DNA of 64,000 nucleotides from Haberlea rhodopensis (GCA_907163345.1 CAJQUN010000003.1:29341879-29405878), one strand, 5' to 3'. Counted from the first letter of the stretch, positions 35,493 to 47,349 are shown. Made by a program: numbers and translations. Notes: generated by a model from the letters alone, not told the origin.

Positions 35493-36603
35493 TGTTAGGA
35501 TCGGTCCGGAGTGTTTAGAGGGGGGGTGAATGAACACTCCTATTAAAAATTAATCCCTTGTGATTTCGTTCGGATTAGTGAGACGAAATCTGTTTCTTAA
35601 TCAACTCTTTTGCAGAACAGACCACTGAATGTTTTAGTGCGGAACGGTCTGTTCTCAAATTAGTAAGGACGGCTCGATGGCTTTGAATAACAGAACGAGT
35701 ACAGAATGATAAGACACAGAATATGTTTCTGGAAGTTCGAAGTTGGTGTAATCCTTCTACGTCTCCCCTTCTTCCAATTAAGGAAGGTTTCACTAGAAGA
35801 CTTTGATTTATACAATCCTGTTGTACAAACCCGATTCAGCTGGATTTACCTCACTACCAGACTGAAACTCCTAGTCACTCGATCTGTTCAGACACACTCT
35901 GTCTGACAGTTACAATAATTTCTCACTTCTATCTTTCAATACAGAATACACAAGATAGACTTCTGTCTATGCACACAGTGATCCTGAATGATCAAATATT
36001 ACAATGTATTCATGCTTAAGAAGAATTTCAGCTCGATAGCTTCTGAGCTTGTAAGCTTGTGCTGTTTTACTTTCTTGTGCGTTTTTCGATTGATCAGCGA
36101 GAGTCTGCTTGAGATCTTCTGATGCATCCTTTTATAGTTGCATGTACCAACGACATTATTCCCTTAATGTGCAACTTTTGACTCTGCTTATACTCTGAGT
36201 AAGCTACAGTTTTCTTCTTTAAGCTACTTGCCATTCTGGTTCATGCTTTCGGCGACTGTCAGGTAAGCTCTTCTTTGTCTTCTTACCTTTTATGGTAATC
36301 TTCAGTCTAAGGTCTTCTTCAGCATTAATTGCGACATTAAATGCTTCAATAAATAGCCGTTAATGATTCGGACTGAAGAACCAATCTTTATTCATCCTTG
36401 ACTGCTCTGATCTGATATAGGTTGAGATCGATCTGAAGCTTCGATCTAGTCAGTCTGTTTTCTATCGATCCGGTCTGATATGTAATATGCCTCATCAGCT
36501 TGATCTGTTTTGAGCGATCGATCTGGTCAGTCTGATTTCTCTCGATCCGGTCTGATATGTTTTGTCATCTTTAAAATCTCATCGATAAGGTCCGGAACTA
36601 ACA
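35493..36603 (-). repeat. 5' LTR of copia B (right in window)
   Basis: 1,111 bp, the same length as its partner, with the same ends (tgttaggatcgg ... ggaactaaca). The differences noticed are single substitutions, such as cggcccgg versus cggtccgg and gcataacag versus gcagaacag, plus small compensating indels. Confidence 0.92.
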
Positions 36604-36890
36604 GTTTACATTGAATATGAAACAAATAAACAATCGTTCAAAAGTAATTATAAACCAGTTTAACACTTTTATATCAAAGAAATGTCTCAAATAGCATTTG
36701 TAGCAACTCTTGCTACAGTGCTTAACCTCGGTAGTTTCACATTCCTAGATATTTCTACTTCTTCTCAATATCTGCAACTCTTTGCAAAGTTGTGAGCATA
36801 ATTGGTATCATATACCAAAAAGTAGAACCAATAGAAAAATTAATTATAAATGTCTTTCGTAATTAAATCAAGTAAAATAAAATGGATAGA
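36604..36890 (-). mobile_element. Copia element A, 5' (gag-side) remnant
   Basis: Sequence after the copia B TSD resumes the old element (minus strand), with decayed coding texture and no stop-free frame. It is then cut by the palindromic element whose TSD starts at 36891. The outer LTR of element A was not found on this side. Confidence 0.4.
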
Positions 36891-36900
36891 GAAAAAGATT

Positions 36901-38345
36901 GGGTTTTTTAATAATTTAACCCAAAAAAAAATTTATTTAACAAAATAACCTAAATTTTTTTTTTTTATACCGAAGTCGCCATCTCAGATGGCGATTTCAA
37001 TATAAAATTAATTTTTTTTTAAGTCGCCATCTGAGATGGCGACTTCAATATAAATTTTTTTTTTCATATGGAAGTCGCCATCTCAGATGGCGACTTCCAT
37101 ATATATATATATTTATATATATATACATATATATATTATTTATTTATATAGAAGTTGCCATATCAAATATCATCTTCCATATATATGACAACTTCTATAT
37201 ATGTTAAGTAATTATATCAATTATGGAAGGCTAAATAAAATATATGTTTAATATTAGTGTATGTTTATATAATTTGAACATAAAAAAATTAATTTACGGA
37301 GTTTTAGATAATTTTACACTTTCTTATACTCTTTTTCTTTTTGTTTTGGGATGCAATTTCGTTGTCTACTTATTAAATATTATACAAAGATTTAAAATAA
37401 TACATATTTCAACTTTCACAAAAGGATCGTGCATTCCTATGATGCACGGACACTGATAGGGCGACACTGATATTAAATTTGAATTAATATAGTGTGTTAT
37501 CTATTATTATTATTATTATAACTATCACTGTTTTAGTAATTTATAAAATACACATTATTATTATTATTATTATTATTATTATCTATTATGAATTTGAATA
37601 TCAGATGACGACTTCCTTATAAAAAACTGATAGTTATAATAATAATATGCTTATAAATTTGAATCTCATATGACGACTTCCTTATAAAAAAACTGAAAAT
37701 AATAATAGATAACAAACTATATTAATTCAAATTAAATATCATATTATACTAAAAAAAAAACAATAGATATAATTTAATAACATTGTCCATCCCACTTCCA
37801 TTATATATTTTTTTTATCGTGATTTATCATTAATATTATTATTTTAACTAGCTTTTATAAATGTTATTATTAATTAATTAATTTATTATATTAGTATAAT
37901 ATGGTATTATTATTATTATTATTTTAAAGAAATAATATGATATTATTATTATTATTATTAAAAAAATTAGTTTACATAGTATAAAGTGAATCGTGTCGTG
38001 TCAGTGTCGTCCTATCAGCGTCCGTGCATCATAGGAATGCACGATCCTTTTGTGAAAGTTGAAATATGTATTTTTTTAAATCTTTGTATAATATTGAATA
38101 AGTAGACAACGAAATTGCATCCCAAAACAAAAAGAAAAAGAGAATAAGAAAGTGTAAAATTATCTAATACTCCGTAAATTAATATTTTTATGTCCAAATT
38201 ATATAAACATATACTTATATTAAAAATAGATTTTATTTAGTCTTCCATAATTGATATAATTACTTAACATATATAGAAGTTGTCATATATATGAAAGATG
38301 ATATTTGATATGGCAACCTCTATATAAATAAATAATATATATATG

Positions 38346-38376
<31 letters not shown>

Positions 38377-38631
38377 GGAAGTCGCCATCTGAGATGGCGA
38401 CTTCCATATTAAAAAAAAAATTATATTGAAGTCGCCATCTCAGATGGCGACTTCAAAAAAAATTAATTTTATATTGACGTCGCCATCTGAGATGGTGACT
38501 TTTCAGTAAAAAAAAAAATTGTACTGAAGTCGCCAACTGAGATGGCGACTTCGGTCATTTTGATAAAAAAAAAATTTTAAGGTTATTTTATTAAATAAAT
38601 TTTTTTTTCGGGTTAAATTATTAAATAACCC
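36901..38631. mobile_element. 1.73-kb palindromic (fold-back) Mutator-like element
   Basis: A 10-bp TSD gaaaaagatt flanks it (36891-36900, 38632-38641). The ends are inverted copies starting GGGTT-TTTAATAATTTAACCC. Almost the whole element is two inverted arms meeting near 37850, and mirrored frames at 37244-37456 (+) and 38015-38197 (-) encode nearly the same peptide. Each arm carries four copies of a 27-bp unit that is itself a palindrome with half-site AGTCGCCATCT, near 36972-36998, 37021-37046, 37071-37097 and 37151-37177, mirrored at 38277-38551. TSD length and G-rich terminal repeats suggest a Mutator-like fold-back element. No transposase is present. Confidence 0.85.
37500..37990. repeat. 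(ATT/TTA)n-rich centre of the palindromic element
   Basis: Repeated runs of att/tta triplets (37501-37520, 37556-37580, 37905-37962) occupy the loop region between the arms. Confidence 0.75.
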
Positions 38632-38641
38632 GAAAAAGATT

Positions 38642-40957
38642 GGTGCTAAATTGACATGGGTATACACGTGCCTCACAAATAAGAAAACAAAACAAAGATG
38701 AGTCATTACATAGGAATTGGGAAGTAGAAAGAACAAAACGAGAAGAAGGGAGACCCACCGTTTCTACACTTTATTTTAAAAACATTAGACTCCAGAATAA
38801 GGCAAAAAATTTAATCAGTTGAGAAATTGAAGCTTTTGAACTGTTTAACAAGGTGAGTTTTCCATTGGTTATTTAAGAAGCTTGTAGTTATGGGGCTTGA
38901 CTCTAGCATTTAGCAGAAATTAGCACTTGAAATGGGTTCTCACGGTCCACACGATTAACTCACTTAATTTTGTGTTATTTTATAGTGATCTACCATTTGT
39001 TTGAAATACTGATATTGATTCTAGATGCTAATTTCTGAAACAAAGTAAGATTCTATTTTTTTTTAAACCTTAATAAAACCTTAGATGAAAGAATGTCTGG
39101 AGTTTGAAAATTATATCTGATGAAATATGAACTTTTAAAGTGATAGTATATGCTAAGTTTAATATTAAATAAAGTCAAATCCTGAAGGCGTGAGAATATA
39201 TTTAATTTTGAATTTTGTCAAAGTGGATGTAGACTCTGGGGTGTCTTGTTGACATTCTGGGTGATGTAATTTTAGTAAATAAATAATGGTCACTTGGATG
39301 ATCGACAAACATCCAAATAGCTTTAGTTAAACTAGTAAACATGGATTAAATATAGTGTATTGTTTTGTGTACACTATACCTTAAACTAGTCAATCCACTT
39401 GACATTTTTATTTGGTTCCATTATATAAATGATTTGCATTTTCTAGAGTAATTAACCGATAACTGAAATGGATAGTGAAAATAATACAATGAAGGATTCT
39501 CATGACGACTAACAATTTTGTATTGCGATCAAAGTTTAAGACTATGTAAATAAATGAATAAAAATATGATATGATTAATCAAACTTAATTTTCTGAATTT
39601 ATTATACTATGATAGTTGCTGAAAAGTGTAGAAACATTGAAATTGGATTGAACTTGGAAAAAAAATTGGATCCGAACAAAATAAAATGTTGAATAATAGA
39701 AAGTAGTTGGTTATTAAATTTGGCAAACATCAATTGTGGGTTAACGAGTTTAGTATTGATTTTTGGAAATATGTATTTGTTAATGATATGATCATATGAT
39801 AGCAGCAAAAGTTTGGTTGGAAGTCTAATATTGTACTCATTTCATTCCCCCATTCAGGTACGTTCTGTCTTAATAAGAGCAGTAAATTGTCATTGAGTAA
39901 ACGTACTGATCGAATATTATTAAATGAGAATATTTGAAAATATGTGATGAATTGATGAGTTGAGATATAATAATGATATTATGGTATATGTTGAATGATT
40001 GGATAGATGTATAGATGTGGTTGATGTGGACTGATGAGTCCAGGAAAATGGGCCAGTGGATGAAGTTTCTGGTCCTGATATCATACATACGGATGATATG
40101 GACTAACGAGTCCTGGACTGACGAGTCCTTGATGTAGGCCAGTGGATGATATATCTGGTCTAATGATAGTGAATGCATTGCGATGCATTTCATATATAGA
40201 TGATGAGATGATATGATGAAATATGGGACATCGTTTTTTTATATTATATTATTGTTGTCTTGTTTGACAGGATTAGTTCCGAGGTAACAGAACAATGTAT
40301 TATTATTTGTTAAACTGTTGAGTTATATTGATGAGATGTTTACGATCTGTATAATTTCTGTTGGTATTTTGATAAGAACGTATTGTGCGTTAGCTCACCC
40401 TTTTATGGGTTTTGTTTTCAGGTGACAGGATTGGTACTAGTGGACGGGGTCAGAGTTAGACTGACGACGGGATATAGGGTAGAGCCCACTAGTTTCTAGT
40501 GTTTGATATTACTTGAAGAATATACTTTTGATGTCCAATAGGTTTCAGAGATTATATGTTTATGTTTATCTTTTAAGAGATTATATGTTTGTGTTTATGT
40601 TTGTGTTTATGTGATATTGATTAGCATCTCGATCAGGTTTGTCAAATTTTATTTATGATGGAAAGTATTTACTTTGGTGATAGTGGGCCTGTCATCATTT
40701 GCTTAAGGATTGTGATATTGGATCTGATATTTATAGTCGAGATGCTGTCTGTTTGTTGTTTGATTTAAATAAATTCTGGCTCAAATATATTTACACATCA
40801 TCAAGTGGTCAGTTTTGGTTTTAGGAGGGCCCCAGTGTGCCTGGTTAATATTTGTTTTTTTAAAAAAAATTAGCCAGAATATTATTGCTCGATTATTGAT
40901 CGTAATTAAATGTAGTAATTGCATGCTAACGTGAGATTAAAAAGAATGGGGCCCTAC
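38642..40957. other. Non-coding, probably LTR-like remnants
   Basis: No gene. Three hairpin words of the form GGACT-N4-AGTCC occur at 40028-40041, 40100-40113 and 40115-40128, with ggccagtgga...ctggtcc words between them. The downstream phrase gcgttagctcaccctttt and a gtgacagg junction at about 40391-40430 are reminiscent of plant LTR sequences. No ends or target duplications could be assigned. Confidence 0.35.
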
Positions 40958-41210
40958 CGAGGAACCAAGTCTTGGGATCTTGAGAGGATAGAGAAGAGAG
41001 AATGATGCAGAATAGAATAACGAGCGAGGTCAAAAGGGTGAGATAGAACCAGAACTGAAATGGGTTCCTGGAAGGGGTGACGGATTTGGAAGAAGTGTGT
41101 GTGGATGTTGGCGGTGTTGGCCGCGGTGACTCTGGCTTAGGCTCGGGGCTTCTGTTGGACATCCTAAGTAGAGGCTTTGGAGACTCAGGTTTGTCGGTTA
41201 TGATCGCCAT
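40958..41210 (-). pseudogene. AXR4-like: N-terminal exon of the AXR4-like gene, separated from the rest
   Basis: From ATG 41210: MAIITDKPESPKPLL, a Pro/Ser-rich stretch, then NPFQFWFYLTLLTSLVILF (membrane segment) and SSLSSQDPKTWFL, ending at 40958 before gtaggg. This is the start and single N-terminal anchor of plant AXR4, which normally continues at once with the QHYSNGRTIKVQ-like segment; here that continuation (HYSSGRSIKIQ) is found at 16890-16860 on the same strand. The exon itself is intact. It could be transcribed, but a normal product would need a 24-kb intron through nested retroelements followed by frameshifted exons. Confidence 0.82.
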
Positions 41211-41356
41211 TGTTGCTCTGGTTAATGGTTTTAGGCGTTGATCGACTGTTGATGGCACATCCAAGGTAGGACAACGGGAACTTAGATTCTTCTTCCATGT
41301 TTCGGTTGTCGTTGATGACCAAAATCTTCTTTTATCAAAAATTTTAAAATAGAAAC

Positions 41357-41386
41357 TAATTATTATTATTATTATTATTATTATTT
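41357..41386. repeat. (ATT)n microsatellite
   Basis: About nine att triplets in a row, upstream of the AXR4-like start codon on its minus strand. Confidence 0.85.
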
Positions 41387-41631
41387 TAAACATAAACCAT
41401 ACAATATATTAGCTAAAAGTAGCCAAAACAATGGGCGAAGCCAGGATGAAAATTTACGTGAGGTTGCTAACAGACAATATCTTTTAAAAGATGAGGCTAA
41501 AACATAAATTTTTCAAAATTAGCACTAATTTTTTTCCTAAATAATGTAAGTTGTTTTTTAAAAAATGTGGACCCCACCCACATTGCAAGTGGGTCCGCCT
41601 CTAGCCACAATGGCTAGTACAAGATGTCTAA

Positions 41632-42837
41632 GGGGGTGTATCCAATCCAAACTTTTAATGACTTTTGTGGATTTTAAAAGTCTAGATGTATTCAATCTAG
41701 ACTTTTATATACTATATAAAAGTCTACTGGTATTCAATCTAAACTTTTATGTACTTTATATAAGTCTACCGGTATTCAAAATAGACTTTTATAGAGTTTT
41801 TAAAAGTCATGTATTATTCAAACATGACTTTTAAAAACTCTATAAAAGTCGAAAGGTATCCAAATGTCAACAGACTTTTAATGACTCCATTGAATTCTTT
41901 TAAATACAAACCTTGAAGCTATAGGTACAACTCTAAAATGTAAACAATTCTCCTCCATTCAACCTAGAGATTTGAATAGACTTTTAATTGAAAAATACAA
42001 ATGTAACACATATAATTATTTCTTTACTCCAATAACAATGAATTTTTAGGCTTACACCTTCACTTATGTTTTTCCACAAACAATATCATTTTAAAAAGTT
42101 GATATAAAAAAACTTATATAATTCTTATTTTATCTTGATATAGTATTTTTTTTTTACAATAATTTTGGTGGTATCAATGTTTGAATCGTAAATTTTCACA
42201 TGTTTGGTAATTTATTTTTGAAAGGTAGTAGATCAATGAGCAACACATAATTTCGAACAAAAATCACGATTAAGGATCTTAATATATCTATACAATTATA
42301 ATAAATTTATTAAATATATATACTAATTTAATGTTACATTCTATCACACAAAACATTTCTTTTATAATCATAGTATAAAAAATTTAATTTTACTTACATA
42401 ATTTAATTAATTATGTGAAATATATTTCAAAATATTTTATTAAAATATTTTCGCCGCATTGAGTTTTTATGAAAAAAATATTAATATTTAATTGATTTAG
42501 TATTTTTTGAAAAAAAAATTCTAAATCTACAAAATCCTTTGAAAGTATAAAATCTTGTAATAGAATTCTATAAAAAAAAAAATTACTAGAGTTTATAAAA
42601 ATCTTTTATAGTTATATGTAATATAATAAAAGTCCATATAAATCTATCTCCACAAAAGTCTATCATTTAAAAAAGTAATTAAAAGTCAATACAAGTCTAC
42701 AATGAAGTCAATGAAAATCTTTTTATAACTCTCTGGAACTCTATAAAAGTCAATACAAATCTATCAACTTCACAAAAGTCTATCATTTAAAAAAAATCAT
42801 TAAAAGTCACCAAAAATTATTATTGAATACACCCCCC
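41632..42837. mobile_element. PIF/Harbinger-like non-autonomous element
   Basis: The ends are inverted copies of GGGGGTGTATYCAAT, flanked by TAA on both sides (41629-41631, 42838-42840), the three-base target typical of PIF/Harbinger. The first 250 and last 300 bases are rich in the word aaaagtct/agactttt (about 20 occurrences), including an internal fold-back at about 41800-41850. No transposase frame. Confidence 0.72.
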
Positions 42838-42840
42838 TAA

Positions 42841-43785
42841 ATAACATTCATAATATTATATTGAGCGAACAAAATTGATAACCAAATTTAACCATATTAA
42901 TCTTCTCCATAATTTTTGCTCTTAATGAGGAGACCCATTTGTGTATAAAGTCATTAAATGACTCCAGAATAATGTGTAGCTTACCAGAATTGATACAATC
43001 CCCTTCAATAACTCGATCCCCCATTCGGGCAAAAGTCGAACGAAAAGAAGCAAATTGTGTATTACACTCACTTAAACATCATAAATTCATAACTAAGCAG
43101 CCTTAACGAACCACATTTGGTTTTTAAAATAACAAATTAGCCTCATGTTAGACAGTTTACTCTAAAAAGGTCAATTGTATACTTGAGGGGTAGGGTAAAT
43201 TACACCTAACTAATACCATAAAGGAATAATATGTCTATTTTGAATAACATATGGGATAATCTGTAGGGGAGTTCATAGGTTCGTTTTGAACCGAACCGAA
43301 CCGAAATTTAGGTTCTCAATTGATCATAACTCTCTGAATTTATATGTAGAAGATAATTCATCAAAGAAGAATTTCAATGAAATAGAAGCCTGAAAAAACT
43401 GAACATCAAGTGAGAAAGTTAGAGAAACCATTGAAGTCTTATTTTATACATTCTATCAAGCATGTTCAGGGCACTTTTCTACAAATATAATACAAACAGA
43501 ATTTGTTGATCAAACCGTAAAAGTGTACAATAATCAGACCATCTGAAAACATAATTCTTGTCAATTGATATACATTTCGAATGTGAGCGTGACAAGAATA
43601 GGCTCTAGATTGTATTGAATTCATTTTTCCTCTTCTTTTTTAACTAATACTTACCTCACTTGCCAGATGTCTTCAATTTGAAAATATGAACTAAAGATGC
43701 ACTGCTTGGTTCCGTTTTCACTGTTTACGGAATATGTGTAACGTAACTTATATATAAATATATACACATGTACATATATGTATTT
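42841..43785. other. Intergenic, no gene seen
   Basis: AT-rich DNA with no coding texture. A short gaaccgaaccgaaccgaa run occurs near 43291-43306. Confidence 0.5.
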
Positions 43786-45005
43786 GGGTTTTCTAATATT
43801 ATAACCTAAGTTTTTTTAAAAAATTACAAAATAACCTAAAATAGAAGAAGTTCATAAAATGACCAAACACGCCAATCGAATTTGTGTGTTCAAATAAAAA
43901 CGCCAAAGTTGGACCAGCCAACCAAATTGGCTTGTCTAATAAATTGGACACACCAACTTCAAATCTAACTTTCACTTTTTATTTAAAATAAAAAAAACAA
44001 ATAAATTTAAAATTACAATAAAATCATAACAAATTCTATTTTCTATAATTAAAAAAAGTTGTAATTTTTTAAAAATATTTATTTAAAATCTTTTTTAAAA
44101 AAAGTAATTTTCTCGTGTTCACGGTGTGTCGGAATTTTTTTTAAATAAATGTCGGGCACGCCACATGGCGTGTCAGAATCCGTGTCGCACCCGTATCCTA
44201 CCGTGTCCATGTCCGCGGAGTATCCGACACTGCATTGTATGTTTTTTTGGAGTGCCGGTGCAACATAGAATTAAAGTAATGCCTCGTTCAGCGACGGCTA
44301 TTCAGGGCCGCAAAATCACCGCTCCAAATTCCGGAATGACTGTCGCGGAACATTTTTAAATTTTTTCAACATAAAAATTTATATAATTATATCATCACAT
44401 TCCTCATAACAATTGATGATGTGAAACATAGCACATGGCTCCACTTCAAACCAACGAACGGATGCAGTATCCATGTACCGAGGCATTACTCTAATTCTAT
44501 GTTGCCTGCACTCCAAGAAATCATTCAATACAGTGTCGGACACTCCGCAGACACGGACACAGACACGGATACAACTCGGTGTGTCACGGCATGTAGCGTG
44601 TCCGACATTTAATTTAAATATAATTCGACACGCAGTGGACATGGGAAAATTAATTAAATTTTTTTTAAAAAAAAAGCTTTTAAAGAATTGTTTTTAAAAT
44701 TTACAACTTTTTTAGTTATAGAAAAAAGAATTTGTTATTACTATATTTGTATCATATTTTTTTATTTTAAATTTATTTGTTTTTTTTATTTAGAAAAAAA
44801 AAAAGGAAAGTTAGATTTGAAGTTGGCGTGTCCAACTTATTGGACACGCCAATTTGGTTTAAAGTTGGACCCGCCAAACTGAATTGGCGTTTTCATTTGA
44901 GCACGCCAATTGGATTGACATATTGAGTCATTTTGTGATCTTCTCCTATCTTAGGTTATTTTGTAAATTTTTTTTAAAATTTAGGTTATAATATTTAACA
45001 AACCC
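43786..45005. mobile_element. Second palindromic Mutator-like element
   Basis: The inverted ends begin GGGTTT--TAATATTATAACCTAA, related to those of the 36901 element. Flanks tatgtattt (43777-43785) and tatatattt (45006-45014) match at 8 of 9 positions, as for a 9-bp Mutator-type TSD. The arms fold back over almost the full length and contain cacgccaa/ttggcgtg hairpin words (for example GGCGTGTCCAA paired with TTGGACACGCC at 44823-44848) and a GC-richer mirrored block at about 44110-44270 / 44460-44640. No transposase. Confidence 0.75.
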
Positions 45006-45140
45006 TATATATTTGGGTTCATGTTAGTATCTAATGAAATGCGTGGAAATCATATTTGAAAATATTATCTAAATTTTTGAAGAAAATGATTTTTATTATA
45101 AATATGTGAATTTATGTAAAAATATGCTAGATTAGATCAA

Positions 45141-47260
45141 CAACAACAACTAAGCTTTTAATCCCAATGAATTGTGGTAGGCTACATGAACAATAGAGAG
45201 AATCAAGTCGGGTGGTCGGACACATGCGCCAGTCTTCTCCAAACGCTTCTATCAGTCAACATATCTTATGTAATCCACTTGCACTCCAAATCTTTGCGTA
45301 TAATATCGAGCCATGTCTTCTTCGGTCGTCCTCTCGCTCTCGTGAACTGGCCGAAATCCATGGACTCCACTCGACGCACAGGTGCACTGCTGGGCCTACG
45401 TCGAACATGACCAAACCAGCGTAAGTGGCTTTCTTGCATCTTCTCTTCTACACAAGCTACACCTACTTCAGCTCGAATATCTTCATTCCTTATTTTATCT
45501 TTTCTGATTTTACCGCACATCCAACGAAGCATACAAATCTCTGTCACACTCATCTTTTGGAGGTGATTCCTCTTGGGTGCCCAACATTCCGTCCCATACA
45601 ACATTGCGGGTCTAACGGCGGTTCTATAAAACTTTCCCTTCAATTTCAGCGGGATATTACGATCGCATAGAACTCTGGTGGCGTTTCTCCATTTCAACCA
45701 GCCAGCCTTAATCATGTGGTTAACGTCGTTGTCAATCTCTCAATCCTTTTGGATAACTGAACCTAGGTATCGAAACTTGCTGGTTATCGATACCTCTTGA
45801 CCACCGAGTGCTACAACACCGGAATTCCGAAAGGAACGACCACTAAATCTACACTCCATATATTTCGTTTTAGACATACTTAATCTAAAACCCTTGGATT
45901 CCAAAGTCTCTCTCCATAACTCCAATTTGGCATTTACCCATGCCATTGTCTCATCGATTAACACAACATCGTCAGCAAAAAGTATGTTCCAAGGTAATTC
46001 AGTTTGTATGTCTTTTGTTATCTCATCCAGCACTAGGGCGAACAGGAAAGGGCTCAACGCAGACCCTTGATGCAATCCAATAGTGATCGAGAGCTCACTT
46101 GTCACCCAACTGCACGTTCTCACATTGGATGCTACTTCGTCGTACATGTCCTTGATTATATTGACATACTTGATGTGAACTTTTTTCTTCATCAAAGCCC
46201 ACCATAATATCTCCCTTGGTACTTTATCATAGGCCTTCTCCAAGTCTATAAAGATCATATGCAGATCTTTACTCCTCTCACGATAGCGCTCGACAAGTTG
46301 ACGAAGTAAATGGATAGCTTCAGTGGTTGACCGTCCTAGCATGAACCCAAATTGGTTATCCGATATCTTAACCTCCCTCCTTAAACGACATTCAATTATC
46401 CTCTCCCAAAGCTTCATTGTATGACACATGAGTTTTATACCACGATAGTTGGTGCAACTCTGAATGTCACCCTTATTCTTATAGATAGGGATGCGAGTAC
46501 TCTTTCTCCATTCATTTGGAATTTTGTTACTCCTCCAAATCTTGTTAAATATATCTGTTAGCCACTTTATCACCGTCGGTCCTAAACATCTCCATACTTC
46601 AATAGGGATTCCATCAGGACCAACTGCTCTTCGTGCTTTCATTTTGTTCAAAGCTTCTTTAACCTCAGATTCTCTAATTTTGTGAGTAAATTCACGGTTT
46701 ACATCATATTGATGGATGTTAAGATCACCTAAATATTGGCCAAAGCCACCGTTGAACAAGCTGTTAAAATAATTCTTCCATCTTGTTTTGATGTCTTCAT
46801 CTCGAACCAAGACTTTATGGTTCTCATCTTTTATGCATTTCACTGCACATAAGTCTCTTGTCTTCCTCTCCCTCGCTCGGGCAATCCTGTAGATATCTTT
46901 TTCTGCCTCCTTGGTATCCAATTTATCGTACACTTCTTTGTAGACTTTAGCTCTATCATCTCGAACCGCTGTCTTCGCTTCTTTTTTGGCAAGCTTATAT
47001 CTTTCGAATGTGGCCCCATTGTTCTTCTTCAGCTCTCCGTAAGCGTCTCTCTTGATTTGGATAGCCTTATTTACGTCTTCATTCCAACATGATGCGTCCT
47101 TACCTGGTAGAGCATATCCTCTTGACTCACCAAGAAGCTCTGTAGCTACCATCTTAATGCCACGGACCATTTTGTTCCAGGTGGTATCGGGATCATCTCT
47201 TGGCGTCCAATTAACTTCCTCGACTACCTTCTCTACAAAAGCTTCAACGTTACCTTCTTT
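45141..47260 (-). mobile_element. 5'-truncated RTE-type LINE with 18-bp target-site duplication
   Basis: The direct repeat tatgctagattagatcaa lies at 45123-45140 and 47261-47278. The 3' end (low coordinates) carries the (caa)n tail, complement of (ttg)n. The endonuclease domain is missing, so the insertion is 5'-truncated. Same family as the copy at 15336-16062. Confidence 0.93.
45266..47257 (-). pseudogene. LINE reverse transcriptase (RTE-type), with nonsense codons
   Basis: The frame enters at the truncation (VEAFVEKVVEEVNWTPRDD) and runs through the RT domain: VGPDGIPIEVWRCLG, IPIYKNKGDIQSCTNYRGI, HMIFIDLEKAYDKVPRE, HQGSALSPFLFALV and the catalytic NILFADDVVLIDE, then KFRYLGSVIQKD. A TGA at 45740 replaces the Gly codon seen in the sister copy. 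Beyond it the C-terminal domain continues (KWRNATRVLCDRNIPLKLKG ... LRWFGHVRRRPSSAPV), and a TAA at 45266 replaces a Glu codon present in the sister copy. It would prime reverse transcription on nicked target DNA. This copy is inactive. Confidence 0.92.
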
Positions 47261-47349
47261 TATGCTAGATTAGATCAATGATATTAAATACTTGTAAATA
47301 TTAGAAGCATGATATAAAATGAGATTCTTATGCTTGTTTTTATTTCCAG

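Larger units (their letters stand above)
26101..36603 (-). mobile_element. Young copia LTR retrotransposon B with an extra ORF after pol
   Basis: 10,503 bp on the minus strand, flanked by TSD gttta (26096-26100, 36604-36608). Both LTRs are 1,111 bp and differ at only scattered positions. The primer site complement cctgctctgatacca is at 35476-35490 and the purine-tract complement at 27212-27228. The order in the reading direction is gag, protease, integrase, RT, RNase H, then a long extra ORF, a layout seen in large plant copia lineages. Several nonsense codons and frameshifts mean this copy is probably not autonomous, although the LTR similarity argues for recent insertion. Confidence 0.93.

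Noticed and set aside
37244..38197. Two mirrored small ORFs (70 and 60 residues) as membrane protein genes
   Set aside because: They are the same sequence read from both arms of a palindromic element, with no start context or homology. Hydrophobicity follows from AT-rich codons.
36960..38560. CRISPR-like array from regularly repeated palindromes
   Set aside because: The units are few, spacing is irregular, they are mirrored within a transposon with TSDs, and the genome is eukaryotic.
40028..40060. Hammerhead ribozyme-like core (ctgatgagtcc ... gaaaa)
   Set aside because: The CTGATGAG core is present, but there is no pairing stem II and no correctly placed GAAA with stem III, so the catalytic fold cannot form. 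Two sibling words nearby are mutated in the core.
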